In this document: one piece after another, positions 6,448 through 13,986 of the stretch
Layout of the letters: every line of letters begins with the position of its first letter
Position numbering within the stretch: the stretch's first letter is position 1
Origin: JASMHC01 sp964476515
GTDB taxonomy: Bacteria > Pseudomonadota > Alphaproteobacteria > Rhodobacterales > Rhodobacteraceae
Assembly: GCA_964476515.1 (NCBI GenBank)
Contig: CAYZAY010000046.1
Location: 1-18,716 of the forward strand
DNA length: 18,716 nucleotides
Direction of reading: 5' to 3'
Position numbers and translations under genes: made by a program
The notes under the pieces: generated by a model
Databases searched by the model: none
Seen by the model: the letters and a program-made list of their open reading frames with translations, nothing else
What the model was told of the DNA's origin: nothing

Positions 6448-6549
6448 CTAGCGCCGAGCATACATTTTGACAGGATTACGTTTGAAATATTTGCGTGAGC
6501 CGTTTTTGAACCAGCGCTTCCATGCAATCAGCGCGATGTATTCTTCCAT
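6448..6549 (-). CDS. Possible 33-aa basic peptide upstream of ribB
   Basis: A short ATG-to-TAG frame that reads MEEYIALIAWKRWFKNG and then SRKYFKRNPVKMYARR. It has an acidic N-terminus, a hydrophobic-aromatic patch and a strongly basic tail, a composition more like a real peptide than random sequence. It ends 54 nt upstream of the ribB start on the same strand. No ribosome-binding site precedes the ATG, so translation is uncertain. It could be a leader peptide or small protein, or chance. Confidence 0.3.
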   Translation of the reverse strand: MEEYIALIAWKRWFKNGSRKYFKRNPVKMYARR

Positions 6550-6647
6550 TTAGACAAATATCAGGCGATTGCACCGGTTTTTCAAAGCGATGATTTGATG
6601 ACATTCTCAATGTTAGTCGCTGCCTTGACACAATCAAAACTTATCGA

Positions 6648-6666
6648 TTGGGCGGGAAACGCCCAA
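6648..6666 (-). terminator. Hairpin downstream of the MBL-fold hydrolase gene
   Basis: TTGGGCG-GGAAA-CGCCCAA is a perfect 7-bp stem with a 5-nt loop, 33 nt past the hydrolase stop codon. On the minus strand a short T-rich stretch (TCGATAAGTTTT) follows but is not contiguous with the stem, so termination may be partial. Confidence 0.45.
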
Positions 6667-6699
6667 GCAAGCCAAAATACCGAAGATAAAACGCATATA

Positions 6700-7665
6700 T
6701 TAGGCTTCGAACTGCCAAAGTGCAGGAATGAATCGATAGGCATTACCTGCACGTTGAACATGTCCAACCCCCGGAAACGGGAAGTGATAGCCCAATACTG
6801 CTATTCGGTCACTTGCCGCCATGTCGAGCAATTGTTTGCGCGTTTGTACAGCCATTTCTCCGTCGTGGTCTCGGCCGATGTACCACTCTGGGTGGATAAA
6901 GTTTGCGTGCGCGTTGGTCATAGAGTCCCCCAGCGCTATCAAAGACTTATCCCCACTTTCAACGAGCACTGCCATGTGGCCAGGCGAGTGACCGGGCGTT
7001 GAGACTAGCCGAACTCCCGGCGTAACTTCGTGACCATCCGAAGCCATTGTCCATTCGGCACCATCTGCATTGAATGAATTTACAGCGCCAATAACAAATT
7101 GCTGTTCGCTCTCAGGGACCTGATTTACCAAGTCGTCCTGCATCCAGTACTCATATTCTATTTGCCCAACGATATACTCAGCATCCGGAATTATGGGTTC
7201 ATCGAAATCATCGCGCAAACCCCAAAGATGATCCGGATGGGCATGAGTTATGACGACATGAGTGACATCATAGGGATCAACACCTGCGGCTTCCATGCTG
7301 TCAAACAACCGCCCAGTTGTATTAAATAGCCGGTCCCCCGAACCAACGTCAACCAGAACAGTTGCGTCTTTTGTTTCGATAAGCAGGTGATTTGTATGGG
7401 AAATCCTCTGGTCAGTGGAAAGGAAATGCGAATGAAGAAACTCTTGCACCTCAACCGGATCAGCATTTTTTGCTATTGTATTCGCTGGCATCGTAAAGAA
7501 GCCGTCCGAAAGAATCGTCAGCCGCACGTCCCCGATTGTGAACCTAAAGTAACTCGGATTTTCGCCATGTGGAGCACCTAGCTGAGCTTTGGCCGATACG
7601 GGCATGGTGAAAGCAGGGGCCGCAGCCATTAATTTAAGAAGGTCTCGGCGTGTGGGTTTGAGCAA
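6700..7665 (-). CDS. Tat-exported metallo-beta-lactamase-fold hydrolase (methyl parathion hydrolase / lactonase-like)
   Basis: The 321-residue product begins MLKPTRRDLLKLMAAAPAF, a twin-arginine signal (R6-R7) with a probable cleavage after AKA (25-27). The periplasmic domain carries the zinc motif HAHPDH (141-146), GHSPGH (225-230), D247 in LGDS and a late His in GYHFPFPG. The order and spacing resemble methyl parathion hydrolase and related lactonases or esterases more than beta-lactamases. The start is a TTG at 7665, because GGGAGG lies about 10 nt upstream and the signal peptide then has a normal short n-region. The ATG at 7701 would add 12 residues and lacks a good ribosome-binding site. 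The gene is divergent from the ScfR-type regulator. The natural substrate is unknown. Confidence 0.85.
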   Translation of the reverse strand: MLKPTRRDLLKLMAAAPAFTMPVSAKAQLGAPHGENPSYFRFTIGDVRLTILSDGFFTMPANTIAKNADPVEVQEFLHSHFLSTDQRISHTNHLLIETKDATVLVDVGSGDRLFNTTGRLFDSMEAAGVDPYDVTHVVITHAHPDHLWGLRDDFDEPIIPDAEYIVGQIEYEYWMQDDLVNQVPESEQQFVIGAVNSFNADGAEWTMASDGHEVTPGVRLVSTPGHSPGHMAVLVESGDKSLIALGDSMTNAHANFIHPEWYIGRDHDGEMAVQTRKQLLDMAASDRIAVLGYHFPFPGVGHVQRAGNAYRFIPALWQFEA

Positions 7666-7755
7666 TATGATCTTTCCTCCCAGTTTGGGAACATTGTACA
7701 TTGCAGCCCGATTCCCATCAAGATTTATGAATGTGTATTTTCGTTGCACCTGATA

Positions 7756-7793
7756 TTTGCAAAAAGTAGCGTTAGAAAACGCAAAATTGCAAA
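7756..7793. promoter_or_regulatory. Candidate ScfR operator in the divergent promoter region
   Basis: The spacer contains TTTGCAAA at 7756-7763, an inverted repeat GCGTT-AGAA-AACGC at 7769-7782, and ATTGCAAA at 7786-7793. TTTGCAAA repeats are, as I recall, the binding motif of the ScfR protein PccR in Rhodobacter sphaeroides, where two copies are 4 nt apart. Here the spacing is wider (22 nt). The cluster ends 9 nt before the regulator gene, which suggests autoregulation and possible control of the divergent hydrolase. Confidence 0.5.
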
Positions 7794-7802
7794 GAGCAGT
7801 CG

Positions 7803-9206
7803 ATGGCCACTCAAAAACTCTACGCCGGTGTAAAACTTCGCGAACTGCGACAACGGCTTTCACTGACCCAAAAAGATTTCGCCGCCAAACTTGGGGTGTC
7901 CCTGCCCTATCTAAACCAGATGGAGAACAATAACCGGCCGATATCGTCGACGGTGCTGTTGGGACTTGTCCAAGAGTTCGGCTTTGACGTGACCGAACTG
8001 TCGTCCGGCGACGGAGAAAGAATTGTCAGCGATATGCGCGAAGCGCTTGCCGACCCGATTTTCTCGGAAACGCAGCCGCCGCTTGCTGACCTTAGGCTTG
8101 CGGCCTCAAACGCTCCGACACTTGCACGCGCTTTCCTTGAACTTCACAGCGCCTATCGCCAGACCCATGAACGCTTGGCATCACTGGACGAAGCGCTTGG
8201 CCGCGAAGATGCGCGGGTTCAGTCCAGCCCATGGGAAGAGGTCCGAGACTTTTTCCACTATTGCGACAACTACATCGACGCGGTCGATAAAGCGGCTGAA
8301 AACTTCGCCGCTGGACGGGCCCAAGGCCAATCGCTACGCGCGGCGGCCATTGCCGCGCTGAACGCCCGTCGCGTCGAAGTCAGGCTGGAAAACACCACTA
8401 GCATGCGCCGTTTTGATGGCGAGAACGGGGTGCTTTCGATATCATCCCTAGCCGCCGCCGAAACCCAATCCTTTCAGATATTGTTGCAACTGGCACTGAT
8501 CACCCAAGACAGCCTGATCGAAGCCACCCTCGATCTGGCCCGCTTTCAAACGGAAGAGGCACGATCAATCGCCAAAATCGGCCTCGCCAATTACTTTGCC
8601 GGTGCGGCGCTCATGCCCTACGGGGCCTTTCTGAATGCGGCCCAGGAACAGCGCCACGATCTGGAAATCCTGTCGCATCAGTTCGGGGCGTCAATCGAAC
8701 AAGTCGCCCATCGGCTTTCGACCATGCAACGCCCGGGCCAAAAGGGCATTCCGTTTTTCTTCGTCCGTGTTGACCAAGCCGGAACCATTACCAAGCGCCA
8801 TTCAGCCACCCGCCTGCAGTTCGCCCGTTTCGGAGGCGCCTGCCCGCTTTGGAATGTTCACCGCGCATTCGAAACCCCTGGCCGGTTCCTGCGCCAGCTT
8901 GCCGAAACCCCTGACGGAGTGAAATATTTCTGCCTTGCCCGCGACGTATCGAAACCCGGCGGCAGCTTTGGGTCGCCTGTCCGTCGCTTCGCCATCGGCT
9001 TGGGCTGCGAGGTCGCCCACGCCGACGCGCTTGTCTATGCCGACGGCATGGACATCTCGCCAAAAGGGACATTTGAACCCATCGGCATCTCTTGTCGCAT
9101 CTGTGAGCGCGCAAATTGTCACCAAAGGTCGGTTCCGCCACTTGAGCGACGCCTCAGGATCGACGAAAACTCTAGGGGAACGCTTCCTTATGAGGTTTTA
9201 AGATAA
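7803..9206 (+). CDS. XRE-family short-chain fatty acyl (ScfR-type) transcriptional regulator
   Basis: The 467-residue protein has an XRE helix-turn-helix at about residues 7-65 (LRELRQRLSLTQKDFAAKLG, then SLPYLNQMENNNRPIS). A long helical middle follows, with the IrrE/DUF955-related stretch ARSIAKIGLANYFAGAALMPY without an intact HExxH. The C-terminal domain, of the DUF2083 type, ends with a conserved-looking Cys cluster C-R-I-C-x4-C-H-Q-R (431-442). This architecture matches RamB/PccR-like regulators that sense short-chain acyl-CoA esters and control acetate, propionate or glyoxylate-cycle genes. The effector here is unknown. The start at 7803 has only a weak AAGAG upstream. Its stop codon abuts the ATG of the SDR gene, so both should be one transcript. 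Confidence 0.87.
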   Translation: MATQKLYAGVKLRELRQRLSLTQKDFAAKLGVSLPYLNQMENNNRPISSTVLLGLVQEFGFDVTELSSGDGERIVSDMREALADPIFSETQPPLADLRLAASNAPTLARAFLELHSAYRQTHERLASLDEALGREDARVQSSPWEEVRDFFHYCDNYIDAVDKAAENFAAGRAQGQSLRAAAIAALNARRVEVRLENTTSMRRFDGENGVLSISSLAAAETQSFQILLQLALITQDSLIEATLDLARFQTEEARSIAKIGLANYFAGAALMPYGAFLNAAQEQRHDLEILSHQFGASIEQVAHRLSTMQRPGQKGIPFFFVRVDQAGTITKRHSATRLQFARFGGACPLWNVHRAFETPGRFLRQLAETPDGVKYFCLARDVSKPGGSFGSPVRRFAIGLGCEVAHADALVYADGMDISPKGTFEPIGISCRICERANCHQRSVPPLERRLRIDENSRGTLPYEVLR

Positions 9207-9959
9207 ATGGGCGAATTTGAAGGACGCATCGTCGTCGTCACTGGTGGCGCTGGCGGGATCGGAGAATCCTGTGCAGCGGATTTCGCGGCTGAAGGCGCGA
9301 AAGTCTTTATTCTTGATCGCACGCAAGAGGTTTTGGACCGCGCGCTTGAAGGGCTATCAGGCGACGTGACCGCCATAGAGGTGGACGTCACAGACCGCGC
9401 GGAGCTTGAGGCTGCATTTGCCGACATCGCCAAGGCCGGCGGCACCGACATTCTTGTGACAACAGCCGCAATCGTAAAGCCGTCACCCATACTCGATTTT
9501 GATGTGGACGATTGGAACAACATTCTGAACGTCAACCTGACCGGCACATTCCATTGCTGCCAACTTGCAGGGCGTCAGATGATGGAAAAAGGCAAAGGCC
9601 GCATCATCACCGTCAGTTCGGTCAATGGACAGATCGCCAACACCGGACGTGGGGCCTATTCCTGCACTAAGGGCGGGGTGGACGTTTTGACAAAACTGCT
9701 GGCAGCGGAACTCGGCGACAAAGGCATAACCGCCAACGCAGTCGCCCCGACGCCGGTCGATACCCCGATGATCAAACAAGTTCACGGCCCCAAAGACCGC
9801 GCTATCTGGAACCAGCAAATCCCGGCAATGCGCTATGCCCAACCCGAGGAAGTCTCGGCGGCGATCAAGTTCTTAGCGTCAGATTCTGCGGCCTATATCA
9901 ACGGCCATATCCTGAACATCGACGGCGGGTTCATGGCGTCAGGAATACTGTTGCGATAA
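9207..9959 (+). CDS. SDR family NAD(P)-dependent oxidoreductase
   Basis: A 250-residue classical short-chain dehydrogenase/reductase. The Rossmann motif TGGAGGIG lies at 12-19, and an Asp at the end of strand 2 (ILDR, D37) suggests NAD(H) rather than NADP(H). The catalytic residues are N110, S138, Y151 and K155 (YSCTK). The C-terminus has the usual NIDGGFMASGI. The structural NNAG motif is replaced by TTAA at 85-88, which is unusual. The ATG directly follows the regulator's stop codon with no gap, so translation probably depends on reinitiation. By context it may oxidise a hydroxyacyl or similar short-chain intermediate; that is inference. A strong hairpin follows the gene. Confidence 0.9.
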   Translation: MGEFEGRIVVVTGGAGGIGESCAADFAAEGAKVFILDRTQEVLDRALEGLSGDVTAIEVDVTDRAELEAAFADIAKAGGTDILVTTAAIVKPSPILDFDVDDWNNILNVNLTGTFHCCQLAGRQMMEKGKGRIITVSSVNGQIANTGRGAYSCTKGGVDVLTKLLAAELGDKGITANAVAPTPVDTPMIKQVHGPKDRAIWNQQIPAMRYAQPEEVSAAIKFLASDSAAYINGHILNIDGGFMASGILLR

Positions 9960-9964
9960 TAATA

Positions 9965-9986
9965 GGGCGCTCAAAAAAGAGCGCCC
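9965..9986. terminator. Rho-independent terminator, probably bidirectional
   Basis: GGGCGCTC-AAAAAA-GAGCGCCC is a perfect 8-bp GC-rich stem with a 6-nt loop. It lies 5 nt after the SDR stop and 29 nt after the ydcH-like stop on the other strand. The tails are short: TTGT on plus, TATTATTA on minus. It probably ends both convergent transcripts. Confidence 0.7.
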
Positions 9987-10015
9987 TTGTAAGCAATTGC
10001 GAGCGGAGGGTATCG

Positions 10016-10258
10016 CTATGCAGCTGCTGTCAGAATTTGATAAAGCTCGTCTTTCAAAGCCCCACGCTTTTTGCGCATCTCAACCTCGACCAGATCATCC
10101 AGCGGTTCGACGTTGGTTTCTGCACGGTGCACCGATCGGTTGATCTCGTGGTATTCATCAAACAAACGGGAGGAATGGCCATCGCTTTGCTTCAACTCGC
10201 TGATGCGTTCAGCGTGTTCAGGAAAATCTTTGGCCAGTTCATGCGACGTATGGGACAT
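10016..10258 (-). CDS. YdcH family protein (DUF465)
   Basis: An 80-residue helical protein with the DUF465/YdcH pattern: MSHTSHELAKDFPEHAERIS, then LFDEYHEINRSVHRAET, then KKRGALKDELYQIL. It is probably a two-helix coiled coil in the cytoplasm; the family function is not established. The start is the ATG at 10258, because AAGGAG lies 8 nt upstream; the longer in-frame version from 10309 would begin inside non-conserved sequence. It lies between the SDR gene and betA and is transcribed alone. Confidence 0.88.
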   Translation of the reverse strand: MSHTSHELAKDFPEHAERISELKQSDGHSSRLFDEYHEINRSVHRAETNVEPLDDLVEVEMRKKRGALKDELYQILTAAA

Positions 10259-10340
10259 TGGGCGATCTCCTTTTGTTGTCTCAAAAGAAAACCTATTCCA
10301 TAACCGCACAATCCGCTTTGACAGGGATCAATACAGCCAA

Positions 10341-12008
10341 CTATCGTTGACTATTTTGCCAATCAGGATGGTTCCAAGGCTCTGCGTTTGACGGCGGCAG
10401 CGGGCTTTTGCCCAGTATGTGATCCGACATCTTTTCGCCCACCAGAATGGACGGACCGTTCAGGTTACCATTGGTGATACGCGGGAAGATCGAGCTGTCG
10501 GCGACACGAAGCCCATTCACCCCGATCACACGACCTTCTGGATCAACGACAGCGTTTGGATCGTCTACCGCACCCATCTTGCATGTTCCGCAAGGATGGA
10601 ACGCGCTTTCAACGTGTTCTTTGATAAATCCGTTCAGTTCATCATCCGACTGCAACGCTTCGCCCGGTTGGATTTCGTGCTTTGCGTAAGGCTTGAACGC
10701 ATCTTGTGCAAAAATTTCGCGGGTTAGGCGAATGGCCGTGCGGAAGTCCGCCCAGTCCTTTTCTTGCGACATATAGTTGAACTGGATTTTTGGCGCAGCC
10801 GCGGGATTACCGCTGCTCAAACGCACAGACCCTCTCGACGGCGACCGCATCGGGCCGACATGCGCTTGGAAACCGTGCCCTTCGGCGGCGGCCTGTCCAT
10901 CATAGCGCACTGCGATCGGAAGGAAGTGATACTGGATATCCGGATAATCCACGCCAGCAGCCGAGCGAATGAACGCAGCGCTTTCAAACTGGTTCGACGC
11001 CCCCGGTCCGGTTTTGGTGAACAACCACTTTGCACCAACATAGGCTTTGCCCAGAAGGCTCCAATATTTATACAGGCTGACCGGTTTAGACGCTGCCATT
11101 TGCAGGTATAGCTCAAGGTGGTCCTGCAGGTTGCTACCAACCCCCGGGCGATCTGCGATCACGTCGATACCATGCTCGGCCAGATGGGCCGCTGGACCAA
11201 TGCCCGACAACATCAGAAGCTTTGGCGAATTGATCGACGAAGCGGCGACGATGACTTCTTCGTTGGCCGAAACGACCTCGACACGCTCTCCGTTGCGGAT
11301 TTCAACGCCGGTGGCTTTGCCATTTTCAATGACAATCTTTGACGCCAAGCCACGCACCAACTGACAGTTTTCACCCTTCAGCGCTGGTTTCAGATAGGCG
11401 TTCGCAGCTGACCAACGTTGGCCTTTGTAGGTGGTTTGCTCCATCGGGCCGAAGCCCTCTTGCTTTTCACCGTTGTAGTCGTCGGTCACCTGATATCCAG
11501 CCTCGCGGCCTGCTTCGACAAATGCAGTGACAAGCGGGTTTTCCCGTGTTCCGCGTGTGACGTGCAAAGGACCGTCCGTACCGCGCCAATCAGCGTCACC
11601 ACCGTGGCCGCGTGAATCCCAGTTTTCCATGCGTTTGAAATACGGAAGAACGTCTGCGTAAGACCAACCCTTGGCTCCGCTTTCGGCCCAGTGATCATAG
11701 TCCTTCGCATGACCGCGCACATAGACCATGCCGTTAATGCTCGACGATCCGCCGATAACCTTGCCGCGCGGGCAAACAAGCTGACGCCCATCCAGATGAG
11801 GCTCTGGTTCCGACAGATAACCCCAGTCATAGGTCTTCATGTTCATCGGGTAGCTCAGCGCGCCCGGCATTTGAATAAGAGGACCAAAGTCGCTTCCGCC
11901 GAATTCTATCACGATAACAGATTTCCCGGCCTCAGACAGTCGATAGGCCATTGCACAACCCGCGCTGCCCGCACCCACAATCACATAATCTGCTCTCATA
12001 TCGCTCAT
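10341..12008 (-). CDS. betA: Choline dehydrogenase (GMC oxidoreductase)
   Basis: A 555-residue FAD-dependent GMC oxidoreductase. The FAD-binding GAGSAG is at 12-17, GMC signature 1 around residues 80-100 (PRGKVIGGSSSINGMVYVRG) and signature 2 at ASSINSPKLLMLSGIG. The active-site His is in HPCGTCKMG (about 471) and the Asn in NGNLN (about 513-517). The sequence follows E. coli BetA closely, for example SEPEP, HVGPMRSPSRG and FNYMSQEKDW. The C-terminus PLPPSNAEPWNHPDW is typical of roseobacter BetA. It oxidises choline to betaine aldehyde and possibly on to glycine betaine. No betB, betI or betC is adjacent; instead it follows an EamA transporter by 37 nt, so it may be a second copy or act on a related alcohol. 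Confidence 0.87.
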   Translation of the reverse strand: MSDMRADYVIVGAGSAGCAMAYRLSEAGKSVIVIEFGGSDFGPLIQMPGALSYPMNMKTYDWGYLSEPEPHLDGRQLVCPRGKVIGGSSSINGMVYVRGHAKDYDHWAESGAKGWSYADVLPYFKRMENWDSRGHGGDADWRGTDGPLHVTRGTRENPLVTAFVEAGREAGYQVTDDYNGEKQEGFGPMEQTTYKGQRWSAANAYLKPALKGENCQLVRGLASKIVIENGKATGVEIRNGERVEVVSANEEVIVAASSINSPKLLMLSGIGPAAHLAEHGIDVIADRPGVGSNLQDHLELYLQMAASKPVSLYKYWSLLGKAYVGAKWLFTKTGPGASNQFESAAFIRSAAGVDYPDIQYHFLPIAVRYDGQAAAEGHGFQAHVGPMRSPSRGSVRLSSGNPAAAPKIQFNYMSQEKDWADFRTAIRLTREIFAQDAFKPYAKHEIQPGEALQSDDELNGFIKEHVESAFHPCGTCKMGAVDDPNAVVDPEGRVIGVNGLRVADSSIFPRITNGNLNGPSILVGEKMSDHILGKSPLPPSNAEPWNHPDWQNSQR

Positions 12009-12045
12009 GTCTTCCGCCCCCTGATCCGTGTTTTCTTTTGTCAGG

Positions 12046-12948
12046 CTATTTGGTTTCGTTGACCGAAGGTGTCACCCTACGACGCTTCAATACCGCTTCG
12101 CGCCAAGAAATAAAGCTTACCGCAGCGACAATCACCGTGCCGCCGAAGACGACATAGGGGTCAATCCCTTCTCCAAACGCAAGCCATCCCAACAAAACAG
12201 CCCAGACAAGCTGAAGAAAAGTAACCGGCTGCGTCACGCTAACTGGGGCCACGCGGAATGCCCGTGACATTGAATAATGCGCCAAGGTAGCGAGGACTGC
12301 AACGCCTGCAAGAACCACGACTTCGTAGATAGTTGGTTTGATCCACACTATCAGGGCCAGTGGTGCAAGACCGATAGAAACGGTGATCGTCAACATCGCA
12401 ACGATCACAGCTGGGCTAAGTTCTTGGCTGACCCGCTTTGCCAACAGATAGGACGCCCCCAACCCCATTGGGCCGAAAATCATTGCGACGTGACCGGGGT
12501 CCAATTCACGAAACCCGGGGCGCAGAATGATGACAGCACCGATCAATCCGACAATCACGGCCATGATCCGCCTTGCAGCCAATCTTTCCCCAAGAAACAA
12601 TGCTGCACCAATGGTGACATAAACCGGCGAGACGTAATTCATCGCCGTCACATCAGCAATCGGGATACGCGCCATTGCGAAGAACCACATGATGACGCCG
12701 CCGGCATGAACCACACCCCTTAGGCTTAGAATACCCAACTGCTTGCGGGTTATGTTCGCCGCTAAAATCGGTCGGATAACTGGCAGCAACAGGACAATTC
12801 CAAATGCGTAACGAATAAACGCAGTCTGCGCGGCGGGAAGTCGGGTTCCCAAAATCTTTACAAGCACCGTGACGCCAACGAACAAAAGTCCGGTGAAAAT
12901 CATCCACAGTATTCCGGAAATTGCATTTTGGGGGGGTGATTGGGGCAT
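12046..12948 (-). CDS. DMT family transporter (EamA)
   Basis: A 300-residue membrane protein of the drug/metabolite transporter superfamily. About ten hydrophobic helices form two EamA repeats (about residues 10-140 and 150-285). The first repeat ends with MNYVSPVYVTIGAALFLGER and the second with QPVTFLQLVWAVLLGWLAFGE, the usual placement of the conserved Pro and Glu of this family. The C-terminus is basic and cytoplasmic. The ATG at 12948 has no clear ribosome-binding site, and the gene starts 40 nt after the LysE-type gene. Codons 5-7 contain a run of seven C. The substrate cannot be told from sequence; export of an amino acid or metabolite is likely. Confidence 0.9.
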   Translation of the reverse strand: MPQSPPQNAISGILWMIFTGLLFVGVTVLVKILGTRLPAAQTAFIRYAFGIVLLLPVIRPILAANITRKQLGILSLRGVVHAGGVIMWFFAMARIPIADVTAMNYVSPVYVTIGAALFLGERLAARRIMAVIVGLIGAVIILRPGFRELDPGHVAMIFGPMGLGASYLLAKRVSQELSPAVIVAMLTITVSIGLAPLALIVWIKPTIYEVVVLAGVAVLATLAHYSMSRAFRVAPVSVTQPVTFLQLVWAVLLGWLAFGEGIDPYVVFGGTVIVAAVSFISWREAVLKRRRVTPSVNETK

Positions 12949-12988
12949 GGATGCATAAAGCCCAAGTCACAATTGGATAACAAGTGAA

Positions 12989-13591
12989 TTAATGCAGCAA
13001 AAGGCTGGCCGCGATCCCCCACATCACAGCACAAATAAGAATGTCCAAAACTCTCCAGGCAAATGGCTTGGCAAACAGCGGTGCAAGCAGCCTTGCGCCA
13101 TATCCCAGCGAAAAGAAGAACACGAAACTTGCCAATGACGCCCCCATGGCAAAGGCCGTTTTGGAAGCGTATTGGACCGATATGGATCCGATCAGCAGCA
13201 TCGTATCAAGATAGACATGCGGATTAAGCCAAGTCAGCGCCAGACAGGTCAGAAGCGCCGAGGTTAGCGACCCCGCCTGACCGTCCGCTTCAAGCTTGTC
13301 CCCGCCCTTGATCACAGATTTCAGCGAAAGCGCGCCGTAGCCGAATAGAAATAATGCACCGGCCCATTTCACAATGCCCACAATCCCCGGCATGGCTGTG
13401 GAAAGCCATTCGAACCCCGCAACTCCTGCGACGATTAGAATGGCATCGCTTAGAGCGCAGGTCAGGCAGATGGCAAAAACGAACTTACGCTTCAGCCCTT
13501 GGCGCAGCACAAAAGCGTTCTGCGCGCCAATCGCCAATATCAGCGAAAAGCCAAGTGCAAACCCTGCCGTAAACGCGCCGCCCAAATCCAA
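12989..13591 (-). CDS. LysE/ArgO family amino acid exporter
   Basis: A 200-residue membrane protein with the LysE/ArgO signature near the N-terminus (LGFSLILAIGAQNAFVLRQG) and six hydrophobic segments. TWLNPHVYLDTMLLIGS at about 120-136 is the second family block, containing the conserved NPH-x-YLDT. ArgO-type members export arginine or lysine and prevent their toxic build-up. The start is a TTG at 13591 preceded by GGGTAGGG; no ATG gives the usual N-terminus. It is probably first in a minus-strand run with the EamA transporter and betA. No ArgP/LysG-type regulator is adjacent; the small winged-helix-like gene 60 nt upstream is the only candidate. Confidence 0.9.
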   Translation of the reverse strand: MDLGGAFTAGFALGFSLILAIGAQNAFVLRQGLKRKFVFAICLTCALSDAILIVAGVAGFEWLSTAMPGIVGIVKWAGALFLFGYGALSLKSVIKGGDKLEADGQAGSLTSALLTCLALTWLNPHVYLDTMLLIGSISVQYASKTAFAMGASLASFVFFFSLGYGARLLAPLFAKPFAWRVLDILICAVMWGIAASLLLH

Positions 13592-13651
13592 CCCTACCCT
13601 GTCAATCCAGACAGAAGCTAAGTCGGTTCCAGACTAGAACTCAAGCGTGTT

Positions 13652-13963
13652 TTAGGCGACTTGGATTTCGCTGTCAAAAAGCACGTACGCTCCGGCTTTG
13701 GTATTCGGAGCGTGCCCCACAAAGCCCTTTTTGATGAGCGATTTGAGGCTACGATGAAACGTTGGCTGCGTCATCGACTGAAGTAGCATATGGTTTCTGA
13801 TATCGTCCGATTTTGCTGCGCCCGTTCCGGTATTGAACGCCACCTGCACAGCATAAAGAACATCTTTTTCATTTTGCGAAAGTTCGCCGATGCCCAGTTC
13901 TTGTTCCATACCGAGCAGCAGTTCACGTAGCTGAGCAACACTTAAATAGGCTTGGCCCGACAA
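13652..13963 (-). CDS. Small winged-helix-like DNA-binding protein
   Basis: A 103-residue soluble protein that I cannot place in a named family. Residues about 28-95 look like a winged helix as in MarR or similar regulators: NEKDVLYAVQVAF, then TQPTFHRSLKSLIKKGFV as helix-turn-helix and recognition helix, then HAPNTKAGAYVLFD as the wing. The start is a TTG at 13963, supported by AAGGAG 8 nt upstream; no in-frame ATG occurs before residue 19. It lies 60 nt upstream of the LysE-type gene on the same strand and may regulate it or be co-transcribed with it; that is inferred from position only. Confidence 0.7.
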   Translation of the reverse strand: MSGQAYLSVAQLRELLLGMEQELGIGELSQNEKDVLYAVQVAFNTGTGAAKSDDIRNHMLLQSMTQPTFHRSLKSLIKKGFVGHAPNTKAGAYVLFDSEIQVA

Positions 13964-13986
13964 TTCCTAATCTCCTTCCCCGTACG

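Larger units (their letters stand above)
6394..6699. other. Intergenic region upstream of ribB, about 305 nt
   Basis: This region must hold the ribB promoter and the end of the hydrolase transcript. It contains a possible 33-codon ORF (6448-6549) and a 7-bp hairpin (6648-6666). I looked for the conserved FMN riboswitch core on the minus strand and did not see it. Confidence 0.5.

Noticed and set aside
6394..6600. FMN riboswitch upstream of ribB.
   Set aside because: I looked for the conserved RFN-element core and paired segments on the minus strand and did not find them.
8788..9141. Long minus-strand frames inside the ScfR regulator gene.
   Set aside because: They are antisense shadows of a well-supported gene, have Arg-rich low-complexity translations and lack ribosome-binding sites.
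12930..12936. Run of seven G (seven C in the coding strand) near the start of the EamA transporter gene, possibly a phase-variable tract.
   Set aside because: Seven bases is short for programmed slippage, the frame is intact, and such variation is not known for these transporters.
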